From the NCBI GenBank assembly GCA_947497985.1, contig CANMIX010000008.1, positions 124,001 to 188,000 on the forward strand: a stretch of DNA of 64,000 nucleotides, written 5' to 3'. This stretch comes from an uncultured Paracoccaceae bacterium. GTDB taxonomy: Bacteria; Pseudomonadota; Alphaproteobacteria; Rhodobacterales; Rhodobacteraceae. The position numbers were made by a program, and so were the translations under genes. Under the pieces are notes generated by a model, which saw only the letters and a list, made by a program, of their open reading frames with translations, was not told the origin of the DNA and did not search any database. This document shows, piece by piece, positions 31,032 through 39,847 of this stretch; positions within the stretch are counted from its first letter, which is position 1; the number at the start of each line of letters is the position of its first letter.

Positions 31032-31217
31032 ATGGAATCTTATACGCTTCTACGCCAGTTCGCTGACAGCTGGATGCTGTTGCTGCTGTTTGCTTTCTTT
31101 ATCGGTGTTGTCGCCTGGGCGTTTCGCCCCGGCAGCAGCAAGGTTTACGCCGATACTGCCGATATTCCTTTTCGCCACGCGGATAAACCCGCCGCGCCAG
31201 AGGAGACCCGGACATGA
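31032..31217 (+). CDS. ccoQ: cbb3 oxidase subunit CcoQ
   Basis: 61 aa MESYTLLRQFADSWMLLLLFAFFIGVVAWAFRPGSSKVYADTADIPF. Confidence 0.93.
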   Translation: MESYTLLRQFADSWMLLLLFAFFIGVVAWAFRPGSSKVYADTADIPFRHADKPAAPEETRT

Positions 31218-32080
31218 GTAAGAAACCGGTCCAACCTCAAGAAGTCCCAACAACCGGTCACAGCTGGGATGGGATCGAGGAATTTGACAATCCGATGCCG
31301 CGTTGGTGGTTGTGGACTTTCTATATATGTATCGTTTGGGCCATCGGATACTCGATTGCCTATCCGGCGTGGCCTCTGGTCAGCTCGGCTACATCTGGTC
31401 TCCTTGGCTGGTCCACGCGGGGCGATGTTGCGGCGGATATTGCGGCCGTAGAACGGGCCAATGGCCCCATCAATGCGCGGTTAGAGGCGGCAGATATGGC
31501 GACCCTCAACAGCGATCCAGAACTGCACGGTTATGCGGTGTCCGCAGGGTCCGCAGTGTTCAAAACCTGGTGTGCCCAATGCCATGGTTCCGGTGCCGCC
31601 GGTGCGGTTGGTTACCCGAACCTTTTGGACGATGACTGGTTGTGGGGCGGCACCATAGAGGACATCCAAACCACAGTGGCGCATGGTATCCGCAATGAAG
31701 AAGACGACGATGCGCGGTATTCGCAAATGCCCGCCTTTGGCCGCGATGAATTGTTGGAGGATGGCGAAATCCACGCGGTTGCCAACTATGTCATCTCTTT
31801 GTCCGGTGACCCACAGGATGCCTCTGTTGTGGCGGCGGGTCAGGTGCTGTTCGAAGACAATTGCGCGTCCTGCCACGGTGAACAGGCACAGGGTGATCTG
31901 TTTCAAGGCGCGCCAAACCTTGCGGATGCGATCTGGCTTTATGGCGGTTCGTACACGGATGTGGTGGATACCATCAACAACGCGCGTTTTGGTGTGATGC
32001 CATCATGGTCCAGCCGTCTGAGCGAGGCTGAGATCCGGTCCGTTACCGCCTATGTCCATCAGCTGGGTGGCGGAGAGTAA
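31214..32080 (+). CDS. ccoP: cbb3-type cytochrome c oxidase subunit III, di-heme
   Basis: TTGHSWDGIEEFDNPMPRWWLWTFYICI; two CxxCH motifs (CAQCH, CASCH). Confidence 0.97.
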   Translation: MSKKPVQPQEVPTTGHSWDGIEEFDNPMPRWWLWTFYICIVWAIGYSIAYPAWPLVSSATSGLLGWSTRGDVAADIAAVERANGPINARLEAADMATLNSDPELHGYAVSAGSAVFKTWCAQCHGSGAAGAVGYPNLLDDDWLWGGTIEDIQTTVAHGIRNEEDDDARYSQMPAFGRDELLEDGEIHAVANYVISLSGDPQDASVVAAGQVLFEDNCASCHGEQAQGDLFQGAPNLADAIWLYGGSYTDVVDTINNARFGVMPSWSSRLSEAEIRSVTAYVHQLGGGE

Positions 32081-32110
32081 CAGATCCATCGCCGATCAGG
32101 TCAAATCATA

Positions 32111-32139
32111 AAAGGGGCCGCATCACGCGGCCCTTTTTT
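32111..32139 (+). terminator. Rho-independent terminator after ccoP
   Basis: AGGGGCCGC-atca-cGCGGCCCTTTTTT. Confidence 0.85.
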
Positions 32140-32171
32140 GTTGGAAAAGTTTTCTGACGTACTTCGGCGGC

Positions 32172-32185
32172 TTGACGCAGATCAA
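32172..32185. promoter_or_regulatory. FNR-type site TTGACGCAGATCAA downstream of ccoP
   Basis: Matches the FNR consensus with one mismatch; no annotated gene starts immediately downstream. Confidence 0.7.
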
Positions 32186-32274
32186 AGAGGAGCGGGCGGG
32201 CATATGGGATAACACCGTCACAAGCTCTGCGCCGGTCCTAGTCCAACGTAGACCTTCCCCAGTTCGTGCTTTTC

Positions 32275-32469
32275 TTAGCACGATTTTGACGCCGGGGTTT
32301 CGAATTGTTCGCGCGTTTCCCGGAATGCCGGCGTCATTTTTCTCCACATTTTATGAACAAAACCTCGTTTCTTTGGCTGGGCTGGCACGACGTCATCAAT
32401 CGGCGGTAGACGATCAGTGTCGAAGCCCGCTGCCGTTAGGAACACGTGTGAGTAAACGCTGGTCAACAT
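32275..32469 (-). CDS. Small hypothetical protein, divergent from a LysR regulator
   Basis: 64 aa MLTSVYSHVFLTAAGFDTDRLPPIDDVVPAQPKKRGFVHKMWRKMTPAFRETREQFETPASKSC. Confidence 0.5.
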   Translation of the reverse strand: MLTSVYSHVFLTAAGFDTDRLPPIDDVVPAQPKKRGFVHKMWRKMTPAFRETREQFETPASKSC

Positions 32470-32574
32470 TGGCTTTCTCCTGTGGTTAAGTCTCAATTTC
32501 CGTAATCCATCCTTTCCGACGCGCTGGTTTTATGCGACTCAATAAGAATTCCAATATGTAAGCTGAGATTAAGT

Positions 32575-33447
32575 ATGAACTGGATGAAGATGCCGCCGTT
32601 GTCTGCGTTGCGCGCGTTTGCGGCCTTTGCCGAACGTGGCAGTGTGGCTGAAGCAGGCGACAGTTTGAACGTCAGCCATGCGGCAATCAGCCAGCAAATC
32701 CGGGCGCTTGAGAAGCATTTGGATGTGTCCTTGGTTGATCGGCAGGGGCGTGCGTTGGAGCTGACATTGTCCGGGCATCGATTGGCGCAGGCACTGCATC
32801 TTGGCTTTGGCGTAATCGAAAATGCAGTGCGCGAAATTGTCAAACAGGGGGACACACGGCCGATACATATTACCTGTACCCCGATGTTTGCCGCCAAATG
32901 GCTGATGCCGCGTCTTGGGGAGTTTCGCGAACGTCACCCCGAGATTGACTTGATTTTGGACCCAACCGGCAAAGTGGTAGATATGAGAAAAGGGGAGTTC
33001 GACCTTGCGATCCGCCATGGTGATGGCAATTGGGCAGGGTTGGAGGCCGAGATGTTTCTGCCAGTGCAGTTGGTTGTTACGGCCGCACCAGCGCTTGTGG
33101 CTGGGCGCGACATCGCTTCGCCCAGCGATCTGCTGGATTTGCCATGGGTCGAAGAGCTCGGCACCACTGAGGCAAGCGCCTGGATGCAGTCTCGGGGCGT
33201 CAAAGGTGAACCCCGTGGTCCGCGGGTGCGATTGCCCGGAAATCTATTGTTGGAAGCGGTCTTGGGGGGGCAAGGTGTCGCTGTCAAAATACGGGAGTTC
33301 GTACAGGACGAACTTGCCAGCGGTCGTTTGGTCGAGCTGTTCCACGAAGAAGACGCGCGAGGATATCACATCGTAACGCGGTCCGGCGTCTTGCGCCCGC
33401 AGGTTCGAAAATTTGCAGCTTGGTTACGTCAACAAGGCACCGCTTGA
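32575..33447 (+). CDS. LysR family transcriptional regulator, GcvA-like
   Basis: LSALRAFAAFAERGSVAEAGDSLNVSHAAISQQIRALEKHLDVSLVDR. Confidence 0.94.
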   Translation: MNWMKMPPLSALRAFAAFAERGSVAEAGDSLNVSHAAISQQIRALEKHLDVSLVDRQGRALELTLSGHRLAQALHLGFGVIENAVREIVKQGDTRPIHITCTPMFAAKWLMPRLGEFRERHPEIDLILDPTGKVVDMRKGEFDLAIRHGDGNWAGLEAEMFLPVQLVVTAAPALVAGRDIASPSDLLDLPWVEELGTTEASAWMQSRGVKGEPRGPRVRLPGNLLLEAVLGGQGVAVKIREFVQDELASGRLVELFHEEDARGYHIVTRSGVLRPQVRKFAAWLRQQGTA

Positions 33448-33509
33448 TGCCAGGCGCGACAATACGCGCAAGGAGAGCGGGTGAAAAACATCCATTGGGC
33501 ATGCGCATT

Positions 33510-33523
33510 TTGATCCACGTCAA
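33510..33523. promoter_or_regulatory. FNR-type site TTGATCCACGTCAA upstream of ccoG
   Basis: TTGAT-N4-GTCAA, one mismatch from the FNR consensus, about 65 bp upstream of ccoG. Confidence 0.75.
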
Positions 33524-33587
33524 AGTTTGAAAACTGCATATTTGGCAAAAGTTGGATCGGTAATGCAGTAATCCGTGGAGCACGCCC

Positions 33588-35018
33588 GTGAGCGATTCCA
33601 ACCCGACCCCCAGCCTATATGCCGCTAGGGAGCCGATTTTTCCGCGCCGGGTGTCCGGCAAATTCCGGAACCTCAAATGGTTCATCATGGCGGTGACCCT
33701 TGGCATCTACTACCTGACGCCCTTCTTGCGGTGGGACAGGGGACCGAACCTGCCGGACCAAGCGGTGTTGATTGATCTGGCCAATCGGCGGTTCTACTTT
33801 TTCTGGATCGAGATCTGGCCGCATGAGTTTTATTTTGTGGCTGGCCTTTTGATCATGGCGGGGCTGGGTCTGTTCCTCTTTACCTCGGCCTTGGGCCGGG
33901 TCTGGTGTGGCTATACCTGTCCGCAAACGGTGTGGACGGATCTTTATATCCTTGTGGAACGTTGGATCGAGGGGGACCGAAACGCGCGTCTGCGCCTGCA
34001 CCGACAGAAAAAGCTCGATCTGCGCAAGGTCCGGCTGCGGATCACCAAATGGGCGGCCTGGCTGTTGATTGGCCTGGCCACTGGTGGCGCTTGGGTCTTT
34101 TATTTCGCCGATGCGCCAACGCTGGCCGTTGATCTGGTGACGGGGCAAGCGCATGCGATCGCCTATTCCACCATCGCGGTGCTGACCTTTACGACCTTCC
34201 TGTTCGGAGGGTTTGCCCGGGAGCAAATCTGTATCTACGCTTGCCCCTGGCCCCGTATTCAGGCGGCGATGATGGACGAAGACACGCTGACGGTTGGCTA
34301 TCGGCCGTGGCGGGGGGAGCCGCGCGGTAAACACAGCAAATCGGCAGATGCGGATCAAAGGGGCGATTGCATCGATTGCATGGCCTGCGTCAACGTCTGC
34401 CCGGTTGGCATCGACATTCGTGATGGGCAACAGATGGAGTGCATCACTTGCGCGCTGTGCATTGATGCTTGCGATGACATCATGGCCAAGATCGGCAAAC
34501 CGCGCGGGTTGATCGACTATATGGCGCTGTCAGATGAAACCCGTGAAATGGCGGGGGAGAAACCAAAACCTGTCTGGTCTCATATTCTGCGCCCGCGCAC
34601 GGTTCTTTACACAGCGCTGTGGGCGATGGTCGGTTTCGCACTGGTCTATGCGCTGTTTATCCGTCCTGAGGTCGACCTCACAGTCGCGCCGGTACGCAAC
34701 CCGACCTATGTGACCCTCTCTGACGGCTCCATTCGCAACACCTACGATGTGCGTCTGCGCAACAAACATGGCGAGCCGCGCCCGTTTGAGCTCTCTGTCA
34801 GTGGGGACCCGGCCTATCGCATCGCATTGGAGAATGAGGACGACACCGTGGTCGAAGTGCCCGCTGATGCTGCATATCTGCAACGTGTCTATGTGATTGC
34901 GCCCAGAGGGACCCAGCCGGCACTGGGTGAGGCAAGTGACGTCCGCATCTGGGTCGAAGACCAAGACAGCGGTGAACGAGCCCACAAAGACAGCACTTTC
35001 AATGGACGAGGACAATAA
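33588..35018 (+). CDS. ccoG: cbb3 oxidase accessory protein CcoG (RdxB/FixG), 2x[4Fe-4S]
   Basis: VWCGYTCPQTVWTDLYILVERWIEGDR; CIDCMACVNVCPVGIDIR..CITCALCIDACDDIM. Confidence 0.97.
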   Translation: MSDSNPTPSLYAAREPIFPRRVSGKFRNLKWFIMAVTLGIYYLTPFLRWDRGPNLPDQAVLIDLANRRFYFFWIEIWPHEFYFVAGLLIMAGLGLFLFTSALGRVWCGYTCPQTVWTDLYILVERWIEGDRNARLRLHRQKKLDLRKVRLRITKWAAWLLIGLATGGAWVFYFADAPTLAVDLVTGQAHAIAYSTIAVLTFTTFLFGGFAREQICIYACPWPRIQAAMMDEDTLTVGYRPWRGEPRGKHSKSADADQRGDCIDCMACVNVCPVGIDIRDGQQMECITCALCIDACDDIMAKIGKPRGLIDYMALSDETREMAGEKPKPVWSHILRPRTVLYTALWAMVGFALVYALFIRPEVDLTVAPVRNPTYVTLSDGSIRNTYDVRLRNKHGEPRPFELSVSGDPAYRIALENEDDTVVEVPADAAYLQRVYVIAPRGTQPALGEASDVRIWVEDQDSGERAHKDSTFNGRGQ

Positions 35019-35020
35019 GC

Positions 35021-35491
35021 ATGGATAAGCCACAACGCGAATTCACCGGGCGCCATGCCTTGATGCTGTTTGTTGGGTGTTTCGCCATTATCATCGGTGT
35101 GAACATCACGCTGGCGGTCAAAGCGGTGAAAACTTTTCCTGGGCTGGAGGTGGCAAATTCATATGTCGCAAGTCAGGAGTTTGACGCGCGCCGCAACGCG
35201 CAAGAGGCACTGGGATGGGAGATTTGGGCCGAAGTTCAAAACGACATCCTGCGCCTGTCGATCACTGATCAAGACGGGCAACCGGTTGAGGTTGCTAAAC
35301 TGAGCGCCACATTTGGTCGGGCAACCCATGTGAAAGACGACCAAACGCCGGATTTCACCTATGACGGTAGGGCCTATGTGGCGCCGGTGATTGTGGGCGA
35401 TGGCAATTGGAACCTGCGTATGGTTGCGCGCGCGGCAGATGGGACTGAATTTACCCAACGTGTGATCATCCACGTGCGCGAGGACGCCTAG
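35021..35491 (+). CDS. ccoH: FixH/CcoH family protein
   Basis: 156 aa, one N-terminal TM segment, between ccoG and ccoI. Confidence 0.9.
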   Translation: MDKPQREFTGRHALMLFVGCFAIIIGVNITLAVKAVKTFPGLEVANSYVASQEFDARRNAQEALGWEIWAEVQNDILRLSITDQDGQPVEVAKLSATFGRATHVKDDQTPDFTYDGRAYVAPVIVGDGNWNLRMVARAADGTEFTQRVIIHVREDA

Positions 35492-37678
35492 ATGAGCGTT
35501 CAAGCCGACCCACACCGCCCGCAAATGGCTGTTTGCCCAGGATGTATCGCTGCGCCCAGCGGAGCGATCGAGACAGGTCCAACCGAGGCACGCTTGGCGC
35601 TTTCCTTGCCGACCATTCATTGTCAGGCCTGTATCTCCAAGGTGGAGCGCGGATTGGCCAAGGTGCCGGGCATTCGTTCCGCGCGGGTGAACCTGACCCT
35701 CAAACGGGCCCTGATCGAAGCCGACCCTGACATTGCAGCCGCGGATTTGATCCCAGTGGTCGAAGGCCTGGGCTATGAGGCGCATGAGCTGAACCTAGGC
35801 CAGCTGTCATCTACGGCAACCAACAAGGTTGGCCGCGATTTGGCGATGCGTCTGGCGGTGGCTGGGTTTGCGTCGATGAATGTGATGCTCCTGTCAATTT
35901 CGGTCTGGTCCGGCGCCAGCGACGCGACGCGAGATATGTTTCATTGGATTTCAGCCGCGATCTCACTGCCGGCTGTCGCCTATGCGGGAAAGCCGTTTTT
36001 TGTAAACGCTTGGAGCGCTCTGCGTGTGCGGCGCTTGAACATGGACGTGCCAATTGTTCTGGCCTTGGTGCTGGCCTTGGTGACGTCGCTTTGGGAAACC
36101 AGCCTTGGCGGGGAACACGCTTATTTCGATGCTGCTTTGACATTGACGTTCTTTCTTTTGGCTGGCCGCTACCTTGATCAACGCACACGGGCAGTGGCGC
36201 GGTCCGCTGCCGAGGAATTGACAGCCCTAGAAGTGCCACGTGCAATCCGCGTCATCGATGGTGAAGAGGCTGAGATCGCAGTCTCAGACTTGGCAATTGG
36301 TGATCTGGTCTTGGTACGCCCTGGTGGACGTATGCCGGTGGACGGGCGTATTGCGGATGGTCGATCCGAGTTGGATCGTTCCCTCCTGACCGGAGAGACG
36401 CTACCGGTGTTTGCGGAACCCGGTCAGATGGTTTCTGCCGGCGAAGTGAACCTGACAGGTCCTTTGTGGGTGCGCGCGACGGCAGTGGGGGAGGAGACTT
36501 CGCTGCACCGTATGGCCGACTTGGTGGCCATCGCCGAAAGTGGGCGCTCGCGCTACACGTCGTTGGCGGACAAAGCAGCCAAGCTTTATGCGCCGGGAGT
36601 TCATATTCTGTCGGGGGTGGCCTTTGTTGGCTGGTACCTGTGGACCTTGGACATGCGCACCGCGTTGAATATCGCAGCCGCTGTTCTGATCATTACCTGT
36701 CCCTGTGCGCTTGGACTTGCGGTGCCTGCGGTGACAACAGCTGCATCAGGACGGTTGTTCAAACGGGGACTACTGATCAAGAGCGCCACGGCATTGGAGC
36801 GATTGGCAGAGGTCGACACGGTCGTGTTCGACAAAACTGGTACACTGACCGAAGGCACGCCAGTGGTGACCAATATTGGCGCGCACAGTCGACGCGATCT
36901 CGAAGTTGCATTGGCCCTGGCCGAAGCGTCTTCGCACCCACTGGCGCAGGCACTTTCACGCGCCGCTCGGGCGGCTGGGATCAAACCTGCGGAGCTTCAA
37001 AACGTCGAAGAGCTTCCGGGCTTCGGGACTGAGGCTCAACTGCACGGTGCCTTTGTACGCTTGGGGCGGGCGGCGTGGGTTGGAGCGGCTCCTGTACATG
37101 AAACGGCCGCGTACCTTGATTGCGGAGATGGCCGCCTCCGGACTTTCACCTTTGAGGATGGTTTGCGGCAAGGGGCCCATGATGTGGTCAAGGCTCTTCA
37201 GGCAGCGGGAAAAGAGGTCGTCTTGTTGTCCGGGGACAGCGAATTGCCAGTCTCTGCGCTTGCGCAGCACCTCGGGATCGCGACCTGGGCGGCTTCCGAC
37301 TTGCCACAAGACAAGCTTGAGCGGGTTCAACAGATGACCGCACAGGGACACAAGGTTTTGATGGTTGGGGACGGGTTGAATGACACGGCGGCCTTGGCTG
37401 CGGCACATGTGTCGATTTCCCCCGCGACGGCATTGGATGCGGCGAGGGTTGCTTCAGATGTCGTTCTGCTGGGGCGGGATCTGGCACCAATTGCCGAAGC
37501 TTGCGTCACCGCCCAGAAAGCCACCCGCCGAATTCGCGAAAACTTCCGCCTTGCGACCCTGTATAACGTCATCGCGGTGCCTTTGGCCGTGGCCGGGTTG
37601 GCAACTCCGTTGATCGCGGCGCTGGCTATGTCTTTATCGTCTATCACTGTGTCGCTGAATGCCCTGCGGCTGCGCTGA
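35492..37678 (+). CDS. ccoI: Copper-translocating P-type ATPase CcoI/FixI
   Basis: HMA motif IHCQACISKVERGL, TCPCALGLAVP, DKTGTLTEG, MVGDGLNDTAAL. Confidence 0.96.
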   Translation: MSVQADPHRPQMAVCPGCIAAPSGAIETGPTEARLALSLPTIHCQACISKVERGLAKVPGIRSARVNLTLKRALIEADPDIAAADLIPVVEGLGYEAHELNLGQLSSTATNKVGRDLAMRLAVAGFASMNVMLLSISVWSGASDATRDMFHWISAAISLPAVAYAGKPFFVNAWSALRVRRLNMDVPIVLALVLALVTSLWETSLGGEHAYFDAALTLTFFLLAGRYLDQRTRAVARSAAEELTALEVPRAIRVIDGEEAEIAVSDLAIGDLVLVRPGGRMPVDGRIADGRSELDRSLLTGETLPVFAEPGQMVSAGEVNLTGPLWVRATAVGEETSLHRMADLVAIAESGRSRYTSLADKAAKLYAPGVHILSGVAFVGWYLWTLDMRTALNIAAAVLIITCPCALGLAVPAVTTAASGRLFKRGLLIKSATALERLAEVDTVVFDKTGTLTEGTPVVTNIGAHSRRDLEVALALAEASSHPLAQALSRAARAAGIKPAELQNVEELPGFGTEAQLHGAFVRLGRAAWVGAAPVHETAAYLDCGDGRLRTFTFEDGLRQGAHDVVKALQAAGKEVVLLSGDSELPVSALAQHLGIATWAASDLPQDKLERVQQMTAQGHKVLMVGDGLNDTAALAAAHVSISPATALDAARVASDVVLLGRDLAPIAEACVTAQKATRRIRENFRLATLYNVIAVPLAVAGLATPLIAALAMSLSSITVSLNALRLR

Positions 37679-37693
37679 ACCGGAGCAAACCCA

Positions 37694-37852
37694 ATGACCG
37701 TGATTTCTTATCTGATTCCGATATCTTTGATCCTTGGTGGGCTCGGGCTTGCGGGCTTTGTCTATACCATTCGATCCAGTCAATATGACGACCCCGAAGG
37801 CGATGCGCGTCGAATTCTGAGCGATGATTGGGACGACCATCCAAAAGTGTGA
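37694..37852 (+). CDS. ccoS: cbb3 oxidase assembly protein CcoS (52 aa; absent from supplied ORF track)
   Basis: Manual translation MTVISYLIPISLILGGLGLAGFVYTIRSSQYDDPEGDARRILSDDWDDHPKV*. Confidence 0.93.
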   Translation: MTVISYLIPISLILGGLGLAGFVYTIRSSQYDDPEGDARRILSDDWDDHPKV

Positions 37853-37871
37853 TGGAGCAGTCAAATCAACA

Positions 37872-37902
37872 AACAAAGGGCGCCGGAGGGGCGCCCTTTG
37901 TT
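37872..37902. terminator. Bidirectional terminator AACAAAGGGCGCC-ggagg-GGCGCCCTTTGTT
   Basis: 13-bp perfect stem between convergent ccoS and dac genes, T-rich 3' flank. Confidence 0.85.
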
Positions 37903-37925
37903 TTGTTCAAAATCAGATGCGCGAC

Positions 37926-39569
37926 TTATGATCGAGGCCCGATGGTCTCACATTCGGTGTTGCGCGATTGCAGGCGTCGGCATGCCAACTCTGCGTTCTC
38001 GCGTGTCATGCCAAGGAAGTTTGCATCAAAGCCGCGCGGGGTTTTTACCACTTTGCGCAATGACCCCCGCAGTGTGGACATTTCTGTCAGGGCGGTTTTT
38101 AGCAAAACTTTTTCCGCCATGAAGCGGTTGCCATAACGTCCGACACTGATGCCCCAGTATCGACCGCCAGAGGTGGACAGACGGGTGACCACAATCGGTT
38201 CTGCCGCTTCGTTATTGACGTCAATAAATTCGGCGGGTCGCGCACGGGGGCGGATGCCGCTTTCGTAGGGTTGGACCAAAGACAAGCGTTGTTGCTGGCC
38301 AACTGACGCGACGGCTGCAATGACCTGTGCATCCTCTGGAGCGGGCGTTGTTGTATCCAGATGAGCGGCTTCAACCACCGCGGCTTCAGCAATGGCGTTT
38401 TGAATGCTTGCTTGCAGATCAGAAGGTTGCGGGGCCTCAGGCGTATTGGCGGCCAACAAGGAAAAGGCGCTGCCTGTCGATGGCGCGGCTGCCGGCAAAT
38501 CGGATGGTGTTTGATCCAGTTCCTGACCTGGGCGCAATCGGGGGCGCAGGCTGGTCTTGACCAGACCGGTGACCCGGATTGATTTGCCAACCCCATCAGG
38601 TGTGTCTGGAACCGTCGGGGTTTCAGCCACTCGGATGCCTTGGTTGCCCAGATATGCAGGCCGGGCCGGTTTGCGCAACTTGGCATGGGTCGGAGCTCGG
38701 CGGAAGCCGAGATCCAGAAGTTCGGCGACTTTCGCATTGCGTGAAGTTGTTGATTTCCCACCAAAAACGGTCGCAATCACCCGTTCGTTCCCCCGTTTTG
38801 CCGACGCCACAAGGTTAAAGCCCGCAGCATTGGTGTAGCCGGTCTTGATCCCATCGGCGCCTTTGTAGGCTGCAAGCAGACGGCGGTTGGTGTTTGCCAC
38901 CGTGCGAACACCAGCGTCTGCTGATTTGCGCGAGAACAGGTTATAGTATTCGGGGTAGTCATACAGGATATGGCGGCCAAGGGTTGTCATGTCGCGTGCC
39001 GTCGACAAGTGACCGCTGGAGGTGAGGCCATGGGCATTCTTAAAGGTGGTCCGTGACATGCCAAGCGCCTTTGCCGTGCGGTTCATGCGACGGGCAAAGG
39101 CGGCCTCAGATCCGGCAATTGCTTCACCAATGGCGGTGGCGGCGTCGTTGCCGGATTTGATTGCGGCTGCGCGAATGAGATAGCGCAGAGCAATACGTTG
39201 ACCCGATTTGAGACCCAGCTTTGACGGCGGTTCAGCGGCGGCATTGCGCGAAACCTTAACCTTGGTATCCAGAGTGATTTCGCCGTTTCGCACCGCTTCA
39301 AACGCGATGTAGAGCGTCATCATTTTGGTCAGGGATGCGGGGTGCAGGCGAGTATCTGCATTGCGGGAATGCAGCACTTCACCGGTTCGTGCGTCCATAA
39401 CCATCGCCGCATAAGGTGCCGCATGGAGCGTTGTCACCGACAAAAGACACATAACAACGAAGGCTGTAATGCGTGAGAGTGCGCCTCGTGTACGTCGCCG
39501 TACAAAGGAGAGGTTAGCCCTGTTGGAGCCGGGTTTCCGGGCGTACGGAACCTGCGCGATATCTGCCAT
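37926..39569 (-). CDS. D-alanyl-D-alanine carboxypeptidase (PBP5/6-like) with SPOR-like C-terminus
   Basis: RLHPASLTKMMTLYIAFEAV, SGNDAATAIGEAIAGSEAAF, DGIKTGYTNAAG; C-terminal RYWGISVGRYGNRFMAEKVLLK. Confidence 0.92.
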   Translation of the reverse strand: MADIAQVPYARKPGSNRANLSFVRRRTRGALSRITAFVVMCLLSVTTLHAAPYAAMVMDARTGEVLHSRNADTRLHPASLTKMMTLYIAFEAVRNGEITLDTKVKVSRNAAAEPPSKLGLKSGQRIALRYLIRAAAIKSGNDAATAIGEAIAGSEAAFARRMNRTAKALGMSRTTFKNAHGLTSSGHLSTARDMTTLGRHILYDYPEYYNLFSRKSADAGVRTVANTNRRLLAAYKGADGIKTGYTNAAGFNLVASAKRGNERVIATVFGGKSTTSRNAKVAELLDLGFRRAPTHAKLRKPARPAYLGNQGIRVAETPTVPDTPDGVGKSIRVTGLVKTSLRPRLRPGQELDQTPSDLPAAAPSTGSAFSLLAANTPEAPQPSDLQASIQNAIAEAAVVEAAHLDTTTPAPEDAQVIAAVASVGQQQRLSLVQPYESGIRPRARPAEFIDVNNEAAEPIVVTRLSTSGGRYWGISVGRYGNRFMAEKVLLKTALTEMSTLRGSLRKVVKTPRGFDANFLGMTRENAELACRRLQSRNTECETIGPRS

Positions 39570-39685
39570 GTCTGCCTCGAGTGTCGCCGATTTTCGGCTG
39601 ACGATTTTTTGCTCTGCAGAAGGCTAACACAGTGATGGTTAATAATAAACAGCTGTGGAACTACTCAAGCGGCGCCGATTTTTAC

Positions 39686-39751
39686 GCAGATTTCGACATC
39701 TAGTAGGGGTGAAGAGACTCCCTACTAGATGCGCTGTTCCTTTAAATCTGC
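39686..39751. repeat. Nested inverted repeats (8-bp and 12-bp stems) in an intergenic region
   Basis: GCAGATTT-cga-CATCTAGTAGGG-gtgaagagact-CCCTACTAGATG-cgctgttccttt-AAATCTGC. Confidence 0.85.
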
Positions 39752-39847
39752 TGACCTCAAAAAAACGACGGGCCTATCCTTTTCGTGAGGTTGATTCCTC
39801 TCCAACTCCAAATTTGGTGCTAAGAAGACACAGCCAGCGCTCGCATC

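Noticed and set aside
32172-32489. 105-aa + strand ORF starting at the FNR box (TTG start)
   Set aside because: Start lies inside the regulatory motif and the ORF is antisense to the small 32275 ORF; no domain features.
33615-34430. 271-aa minus-strand ORF within ccoG
   Set aside because: Antisense shadow of ccoG.
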